This document shows, piece after piece, positions 4,929 through 9,978 of a stretch of 9,978 nucleotides of DNA. The notes beneath the pieces were generated by a model. The model was not told the DNA's origin. It did no database searches and was given only the letters and a program-made list of their open reading frames with translations. The stretch is from Planctomycetota bacterium (lineage in GTDB: Bacteria; Planctomycetota; Planctomycetia; Pirellulales; Thermoguttaceae). The stretch is from contig JAMOAF010000544.1 of NCBI GenBank assembly GCA_023621895.1, positions 1 through 9,978 on the forward strand. Direction: 5' to 3'. A program made the translations under genes and the position numbers. The stretch's first letter is position 1; the number at the start of each line of letters is the position of its first letter.

Positions 4929-6194
4929 ATGGGCCGTCGCATCGGCTTTGTCTCAACCCGCTTTGCCGGCACCGACGGCGTCTCCCTGGAGAGCGCCAAA
5001 TGGGCGCAGGTCTTGTGGCACTACCAGCATTCCAGCTATTGGTATGGGGGGCGGCTGGACCGCGACCCGAACGCCAGCATGCTCGTGCCCGAGGCTTGTT
5101 TCGCGCACCCGGACAACGTCTGGATCAACCAGCGCGTGTTCGGGCGCTCGACGCGGACGCCGGAGGTCACGCGGCGGATCTACGAGCAGAGCGAGCATCT
5201 GAAGAACACGCTGTATGAGTTCGTCAAGCGATTCGAGATCGACATCCTGATCGTCGAGAACGCCCTCTGCATCCCGATGCACGTGCCGCTGGGCGTGGCG
5301 CTGACGCATTTCATCACCGAAACCGGGATTCCGACGATCGCCCACCATCACGACTTTTACTGGGAGCGGACGCGGTTTTCGGTCAACGCGATCAACGATA
5401 TTCTCGACATGGCCTTCCCGCCGACTTCGACGGCGATCCAGCACGTGACGATCAACACGCTGGCGCAGGAGCAGTTGGCGATGCGCAAGGGCGATTCCTC
5501 GATCCTGATTCCCAACGTCCTCGATTTCGAGCAGCCGCCCCCCGGCCCGGACGCCTACGCCTCCGAATTCCGCAACGACCTGGGCCTCGCGCCCGACGAC
5601 ATCATTTTTTTGCAGCCGACGCGGGTCGTTCCCCGGAAGGGAATCGAGCACTCGATCGGGCTGATGGCGCGGCTGGGCGATCCCCGCTGCAAGTTGATCG
5701 TTTCGCACGAATCGGGCGACGAAGGAGGCGAGTACCTGCAAGACTTGCAGGAAATGGCCGAGCAGGAGGGCGTCGACCTGCGTTTCGTGTACACGCACGT
5801 CGCCGAGGCCCGCTCCGTCGACGCCGAAGGGCGCCGCTGCTACACGCTGGCCGACGCCTATTCCCAGGCGGATTTCATCACCTACCCGAGCCTTTACGAA
5901 GGCTTCGGAAACGCCCTGCTGGAGGCCTTCTACTACCGCAAACCCGTCCTCGTCAACCGCTATGCGATCTTCATCAGCGACATCGAACCCAAGGGATTTC
6001 GGACGATCACGATGGACGGCTTTCTCACGCGCGACGTCGTCCAACAGGTCAGGCATGTCATCGCCGATCCGGATTTCCGCCGCGAAATGGTCGATCACAA
6101 CTACGAATTGTGCAAGGCGTTTTTCAGCTACACCGTCTTGCGGCGGCGGCTGCGGGTCTTGATCACCAACATCACGGGCATGGAGAACTTGTAA
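4929..6194 (+). CDS. mggA: GT4 glycosyltransferase, MggA-like (mannosylglucosyl-3-phosphoglycerate synthase candidate)
   Basis: A 421-residue GT-B enzyme. GFVSTRFAGTDGVSLE (residues 6-21) is the acceptor-side loop. IVENALCIPMHVPLG and AHHHDFYWE (138-146) are strongly conserved in the relatives I recall from Thermotogales, Chloroflexi and Planctomycetes. PTRVVPRKGIEHSIGL has the donor-binding Arg236-Lys237, and PSLYEGFGNALLE carries the E-x7-E motif (Glu324, Glu332). In Petrotoga and Rhodopirellula, MggA transfers mannose from GDP-mannose to glucosyl-3-phosphoglycerate. I assign this gene by family resemblance plus linkage to GpgS; the donor sugar is not proven. The ATG at 4929 is chosen because GGGAG (4915-4919) is nine bases upstream and the motif block starts right after it. 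The longer frame from 4632 only reads through the previous gene. A gap of 116 bases follows before the phosphorylase. Confidence 0.8.
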   Translation: MGRRIGFVSTRFAGTDGVSLESAKWAQVLWHYQHSSYWYGGRLDRDPNASMLVPEACFAHPDNVWINQRVFGRSTRTPEVTRRIYEQSEHLKNTLYEFVKRFEIDILIVENALCIPMHVPLGVALTHFITETGIPTIAHHHDFYWERTRFSVNAINDILDMAFPPTSTAIQHVTINTLAQEQLAMRKGDSSILIPNVLDFEQPPPGPDAYASEFRNDLGLAPDDIIFLQPTRVVPRKGIEHSIGLMARLGDPRCKLIVSHESGDEGGEYLQDLQEMAEQEGVDLRFVYTHVAEARSVDAEGRRCYTLADAYSQADFITYPSLYEGFGNALLEAFYYRKPVLVNRYAIFISDIEPKGFRTITMDGFLTRDVVQQVRHVIADPDFRREMVDHNYELCKAFFSYTVLRRRLRVLITNITGMENL

Positions 6195-6310
6195 TCATTC
6201 ACCGGGGGCAGCCTCTTCTGGCGCGGCAAGCCTCGTCGCGGCATCAGGAGCACGATTGCCGTCAAACGCAGGCTCATCCCCCCTCGCGGCCGCCAGGCGG
6301 CAAGAGAATC

Positions 6311-8032
6311 ATGGAACACAGCGCGGAGGATATCGATCGGTTGCGTCAGCGGCTTTGCGAAATTTACGGGCCGGACGGCGAGGCCTGGACGCCGCGGTTC
6401 GCGGAACTGGCGCGCCCGGCGTCGCCGCCGGCCGGCCGAGCGGCCGCTCGCTGGGACGAGCGCGACGTCGTCCTCATTGCCTACGCCGATCACGTCCGCG
6501 CGGACGGCGAATCCCCCTTGCATACTTTGCGCGAATTCCTTGTCCGCCACCACTTCGAGCAAATCTTCAAGATCGTCCATCTCTTGCCGTTCTTTCCCCA
6601 TTCGTCCGACGACGGCTTTTCGGTGATCGATTACCGCAGCGTGGACCCCGCGCTCGGCCAGTGGAGCGACGTCGGCGACCTGGGGCGCGACTACGACCTG
6701 ATGTTCGACCTGGTGCTCAACCACGTCTCGGCGCAGAGCCGGTGGTTTCAGGAATATCTGCGGGGCAGCGAGCCTTACACGCGGTATTTTCACGAAGTCG
6801 ATCCCGCGGCGGACCTGTCCGCGGTGACGCGCCCGCGGAGCCTCCCGCTGCTGACGGAGTTCGACACCGCTCGGGGGCCGCGCCATCTCTGGACGACGTT
6901 CAGCGCCGACCAGGTGGATTTGAACTATGCCGAGCCGCGCGTCCTGCTGGAGATTTCGGAGGTGTTGCTGGATTACGCCCGCCGCGGAGCGCGGATCATC
7001 CGCCTCGACGCGATCGCCTATCTCTGGAAACAGGTCGGCACCTCGTGCATCCACTTGCCGCGGACGCACGCGGTGGTCCGATTCCTGCGCGAGCTGCTCG
7101 CCCTGGCGGCGCCGGCGGCGCTGTTGCTGACGGAGACGAACGTGCCGCACGAGGAGAATATCAGCTACTTCGGCCGCGGCGACGAGGCGCACATGGTCTA
7201 CCAGTTCAGCCTGCCGCCGCTGGTCCTCGACGCGTTTTTGAACGAAGACTCCCAGCCGCTGGTCGGCTGGTTGCACCGCCTGGCGCCCGCCCCGCCGGGC
7301 GCCGCGTTCTTGAACTTCACGGCTTCGCACGACGGGATCGGCGTGCGCCCCTTGGAGGGCCTGGTTCCGGAGGAGCGGCTGCTCCGGTTGGCCGAGGCGG
7401 TCCGCGGCCGCGGCGGCCTGGTCAGCACCCGGCACGGTCCCGGCGGCAGCCAGTTGCCCTATGAGTTGAACGCCACCTATTTCGATGCGATCACCGAGCC
7501 GGGCAGCCGGGAGACGGACCTCCAAGTGCGGCGATTTCTCTCCAGCCAGGCGTTGATGCTCGCGCTCCGCGGAATTCCCGGCGTTTACTTCTCCAGCCTC
7601 TTTGGCGCCGGCAACGACGCCGCCGGCGCCGCCGAGTCGGGGCAGGCGCGGCGGATCAATCGCCGCAAGTTTCCCCGCGACGAACTCAACCGCGCCCTCG
7701 TGCGGCCGGAGAGCCGCGAAGCCCAAGTGCTGGCCGGCTATCGCCGCCTGCTGGCCGTGCGGCGCAATCAGCCGGCGTTCCACCCCGACGCGGAACAGCA
7801 GGCGTGGCCGGACGTTCCACCGTGGCTGATCGCGGTGTTGCGGACCAGCCGGGATGAGCGGCAGCGGATTCTGGCGCTGGTGAATGTCAGCGGCCAAAGC
7901 CGGCGCTGGGAGCTGCCGGCGGGCGCGGGGTTTCGCCCGGCGAGGGAATTGACGAGCGGCCGGGCGTGGCCGCAAGCGGCGGGCGTCGAGCTCGGCCCTT
8001 ACGAGACATTGTGGCTGGAACTGGCAAATTGA
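6311..8032 (+). CDS. GH13_18 sugar phosphorylase, glucosylglycerate phosphorylase-like
   Basis: A 573-residue (beta/alpha)8 enzyme of the sucrose phosphorylase family. Landmarks in order are HLLPFFPHSSDDGFS (residues 90-103), DLVLNHVS (133-140), RLDAIAYLWK with the nucleophile Asp233, LLTETNVPHEENISYFG with the acid/base Glu275, and ASHDGIGVRPLEG with the transition-state stabiliser Asp341. A small beta domain ends the protein. The TETNVPHEEN loop and the length of more than 550 residues fit the YcjM/glucosylglycerate phosphorylase branch rather than classical sucrose phosphorylases of about 490-500 residues. The expected reaction is glucosylglycerate plus phosphate giving glucose-1-phosphate and glycerate, reversible and in the cytoplasm. 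Linkage to GpgS supports this substrate, but glucosylglycerol or sucrose-phosphate specificities exist in the same subfamily. The start at 6311 (MEHSAEDIDRLRQRL) has only a weak AAGAGA upstream. Frames further upstream overlap the previous gene and look unlike the family. Confidence 0.85.
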   Translation: MEHSAEDIDRLRQRLCEIYGPDGEAWTPRFAELARPASPPAGRAAARWDERDVVLIAYADHVRADGESPLHTLREFLVRHHFEQIFKIVHLLPFFPHSSDDGFSVIDYRSVDPALGQWSDVGDLGRDYDLMFDLVLNHVSAQSRWFQEYLRGSEPYTRYFHEVDPAADLSAVTRPRSLPLLTEFDTARGPRHLWTTFSADQVDLNYAEPRVLLEISEVLLDYARRGARIIRLDAIAYLWKQVGTSCIHLPRTHAVVRFLRELLALAAPAALLLTETNVPHEENISYFGRGDEAHMVYQFSLPPLVLDAFLNEDSQPLVGWLHRLAPAPPGAAFLNFTASHDGIGVRPLEGLVPEERLLRLAEAVRGRGGLVSTRHGPGGSQLPYELNATYFDAITEPGSRETDLQVRRFLSSQALMLALRGIPGVYFSSLFGAGNDAAGAAESGQARRINRRKFPRDELNRALVRPESREAQVLAGYRRLLAVRRNQPAFHPDAEQQAWPDVPPWLIAVLRTSRDERQRILALVNVSGQSRRWELPAGAGFRPARELTSGRAWPQAAGVELGPYETLWLELAN

Positions 8033-8046
8033 AAGGAAACCGACCC

Positions 8047-9270
8047 ATGGCGGACTTTTTTCAACACGGCTTGATCGCGACGATCCACGACTTGGGGACC
8101 ATCCAGCGCGATCGGCTCGAGCGGATGCTCGAACGTTTTGTCGTGAATTGTCCCGTCGGACTCGTCCTGCCGGTGACCTCCGGCGACATGCGCGCCGAGC
8201 CGTTTACGAGGATCATGGAGGAGCTCTCCCACGTTCGTTACGTGCAGGACGTGGTCGTCGTCCTGGGGATGGCCCCGAGCGTGGACGACTTCCGCGAGGC
8301 GGTCGGCAGGGTCCGCGTCCTGGGAGACCGGGCGCGCGTGCTCTGGACCGAAGGTCCGCGCGTCGAGAGCTTGTACCAGCAGTTGAACGACGCCGGGCTG
8401 GCAGTGACCACGGCGGGCAAGGGCCGCTCGGTGTGGACGGCGTTCGGCTACCTGCTCGCCGACCCGCGACTGAAGGTCTTCGCCCTGCACGACTGCGACA
8501 TCGTGAATTACGACCGCGAGATGCTCGCCCGGCTCTGCATGCCCCTGGTTCACCCCAGCACGGATTTCGAGTTCTGCAAGGCCTACTACGCGCGGGTCAG
8601 CGACCGCATGCACGGCCGCGTCGTGCGGCTGTTCGTCTCGCCGCTGTTGCGGGCGCTGATCTCGCTGCTCGGATACGAGCGGTTTCTGGTCTACCTGGAC
8701 AGTTTTCGCTACCCCCTGTCCGGCGAGTTCGCGGTGATGGCCAACCTGGCCAAGTCCAACCGCATCCCCAGCGACTGGGGCCTGGAGGTGGGCACGCTGG
8801 CCGAGGTGTTCCGCAACACGTCGGTGAAACGCGTCTGCCAGGTGGACGTCTGCCGCTGCTACGACCACAAGCACCAGTCCCTCTCGCTGGACGATCCCGG
8901 CAAGGGCCTGATGAAAATGGCCGTCGATATCGTGATCAGCATCTTTCGCACGCTGGCCAGCATGGGCACGGTGCTCCAGCCGGGCGACTTCATCACGCTG
9001 CGGTCCGCATACCTGCGTTCCGCCCAAGACGCCATCCGCCACTATCACGCCGATGCCTTGATCAACGGCCTGTTGTTCGACCGCCACGAAGAGGAGCAGG
9101 CCGTCGAGGGGTTCGCCCGGCAGATCGCCGTCGCCGGCGACCTCTTCCAGCGCGAACCGGCCGGCGGCGAAGCGATCCCGAACTGGGTCCGCGTCGTCTC
9201 CGCCTTCCCGGATTTCCCCCAGCAACTGCGGCAGGCGGCCGAGGAGGACCTCAAGGAGCTGGGCGATTGA
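8047..9270 (+). CDS. gpgS: Glucosyl-3-phosphoglycerate synthase (GT81)
   Basis: A 407-residue GT-A retaining glycosyltransferase. VTSGDMRAEPF (43-53) and GKGRSVW (124-130) form the nucleotide-binding part. HDCDIVNYD holds the metal-binding DxD (Asp149, Asp151). Further conserved blocks are GRVVRLFVSPLLRAL, FRYPLSGEFA (220-229, donor and loop region), DWGLEVG (243-249) and YDHKHQSL (272-279, metal-binding His region). This set is characteristic of GpgS and the related mannosyl-3-phosphoglycerate synthases. The enzyme transfers glucose from an NDP-glucose to D-3-phosphoglycerate, the committed step of glucosylglycerate and MGG synthesis. The ATG at 8047 lies nine bases after AAAGGA (8032-8037) and 14 bases after the phosphorylase stop, so the two genes are co-transcribed. 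It is the last gene of the cluster; only weak stem possibilities and no T-run follow, so I cannot mark a terminator. Confidence 0.88.
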   Translation: MADFFQHGLIATIHDLGTIQRDRLERMLERFVVNCPVGLVLPVTSGDMRAEPFTRIMEELSHVRYVQDVVVVLGMAPSVDDFREAVGRVRVLGDRARVLWTEGPRVESLYQQLNDAGLAVTTAGKGRSVWTAFGYLLADPRLKVFALHDCDIVNYDREMLARLCMPLVHPSTDFEFCKAYYARVSDRMHGRVVRLFVSPLLRALISLLGYERFLVYLDSFRYPLSGEFAVMANLAKSNRIPSDWGLEVGTLAEVFRNTSVKRVCQVDVCRCYDHKHQSLSLDDPGKGLMKMAVDIVISIFRTLASMGTVLQPGDFITLRSAYLRSAQDAIRHYHADALINGLLFDRHEEEQAVEGFARQIAVAGDLFQREPAGGEAIPNWVRVVSAFPDFPQQLRQAAEEDLKELGD

Positions 9271-9353
9271 GGCGGCCTTGTTCGGGCGACCGCCAGGGGC
9301 TTGTTCCACTGCTCCCCTTCGGCCGATGATCCGCATTTCTCAATGAGCATCGC

Positions 9354-9978
9354 ATGAGCGGTAACCGACTGTCTCGCGGGCTGTTTTTCTGGCCGGGAGC
9401 CCTGCTGATCCAATTCGCGCAGTGGCTCCTCGCTCTGTCGGAGACCGGCCTGGGGCGCTACATCCTCCGACCACTGTTCTACGTCTTCTGCCGTTTCGCC
9501 CTGTATGCGCGTCCTCTTGTCCTCCGCGGCTCGCGGGCGAACGAGGTGGTGCCTCTGCCGAAGCTCTGCGAGCTTCTCGGTAGCCGCCGGCTGATTGCCG
9601 CCATCCCCTGCGCTTGCCGGGCAGGCCGTCCGTCCTGCAAGATCCCGCATCACGGCGAACACGAATCGGACGTTTGCCTTTCCTTCGGGCTTGCGGCACT
9701 GATTCAAATCGGCAGCGGACTGGGAAAACGACTGACACGCGAGGAAGCCGTAAGCCTCTACCGGCGAGGAGCCGATTCCGGACTCGTGCATCACGCGATC
9801 TACAGCTTCGGCTCCCTGCTGGAAGTGTGCAACTGCTGTGCGGAAACGTGTTCAGTAGTGCGGGCTTACAAGGCTGGTATTCGCCAGGCTGTCCGCCCAA
9901 CGCCGTATGTGGCCGTTCGCGGATCAGAGTGCAATCGATGCCGCGGGAGAGAGTCTCGGGTGTGCGAGGACGTCTGTC
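9354..9978 (+). CDS. Cysteine-rich, probable iron-sulfur protein (partial, runs off the right edge)
   Basis: From the ATG at 9354 the frame is open for 208 codons to the window end. The first 60 residues are rich in aromatic and aliphatic residues (FFWPGALLIQFAQWLLAL, then LRPLFYVFCRFALY) and could bind the membrane surface. Cysteines then cluster: IPCACRAGRPSC (Cys86, 88, 95), Cys108, VCNCCAETC (Cys159, 161, 162, 166), and SECNRCRGRESRVCEDVC (Cys193, 196, 204, 208). The last group resembles the start of a ferredoxin 4Fe-4S motif, but the third Cys is spaced seven residues after the second instead of two. The layout recalls ferredoxin-like electron-transfer proteins whose family I cannot name. 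No convincing ribosome binding site precedes the ATG. A five-codon frame, ATG at 9343 to TGA at 9355-9357, overlaps it, so reinitiation or a different start is possible. The 83-base gap to gpgS leaves membership in the operon open. Confidence 0.7.
   Translation, partial: MSGNRLSRGLFFWPGALLIQFAQWLLALSETGLGRYILRPLFYVFCRFALYARPLVLRGSRANEVVPLPKLCELLGSRRLIAAIPCACRAGRPSCKIPHHGEHESDVCLSFGLAALIQIGSGLGKRLTREEAVSLYRRGADSGLVHHAIYSFGSLLEVCNCCAETCSVVRAYKAGIRQAVRPTPYVAVRGSECNRCRGRESRVCEDVC

Noticed and set aside
4953..6098. 381-codon open frame on the minus strand opposite the MggA-like gene
   Set aside because: Antisense shadow without motifs or a ribosome binding site.
6128..7975. 615-codon open frame on the minus strand opposite the GH13_18 gene
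   Set aside because: Antisense shadow; the plus strand carries all catalytic motifs of the family and the minus translation is Arg/Gln-rich low complexity.
7999..9336. 445-codon open frame on the minus strand opposite gpgS
   Set aside because: It mirrors the GC-rich third positions of the real gene; its His/Gln/Arg-rich translation matches no fold and it has no supporting ribosome binding site.
9271..9353. Intrinsic terminator after gpgS
   Set aside because: Only 5-bp stems (GGCGG/CCGCC and AGGGG/CCCCT) are possible and none is followed by a T-run.

Overview
The window looks like a stretch of a GC-rich Planctomycetota chromosome, most likely Pirellulales-like. Three things point there: a DUF1559 protein with a prepilin-type N-terminus at the left edge, palindromic repeats of the GGAGTGCGGCGATTCATCGC type in the gene-poor stretch, and a gene set resembling the mannosylglucosylglycerate (MGG) pathway reported for the planctomycete Rhodopirellula baltica. 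The lineage is inferred from gene content only.

Layout. Positions 1-456 (minus) hold the N-terminal part of a DUF1559 protein, cut by the left edge. A candidate sigma70-type promoter and two operator-like repeats lie upstream of it at about 547-593. Positions 600-1343 carry no gene I can support. They hold a tandemly repeated, MITE-like element whose units are flanked by 26-bp palindromic repeats in inverted orientation. Positions 1344-1790 (minus) encode a small hemerythrin-like protein, with a good promoter at 2033-2062. Positions 1791-2461 are a divergent control region with several small inverted repeats.

Positions 2462-9270 (plus) form a tight five-gene cluster: a GT4-type glycosyltransferase of unknown acceptor, a HAD-superfamily hydrolase overlapping it by 4 nt, a second GT4 glycosyltransferase resembling MggA, a GH13_18 sugar phosphorylase resembling glucosylglycerate phosphorylase, and a GT81 glucosyl-3-phosphoglycerate synthase (GpgS). 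The simplest reading is a self-contained module for a charged compatible solute. GpgS would make glucosyl-3-phosphoglycerate, MggA would extend it with mannose, the HAD enzyme could remove the phosphate, and the phosphorylase could recover glucose-1-phosphate and glycerate from glucosylglycerate. The first glycosyltransferase has no place in the published MGG pathway and is the least explained member.

From 9354 to the right edge a cysteine-rich, probably iron-sulfur protein begins on the plus strand and runs out of the window. I see no rRNA, tRNA, CRISPR array, transposase or phage gene.
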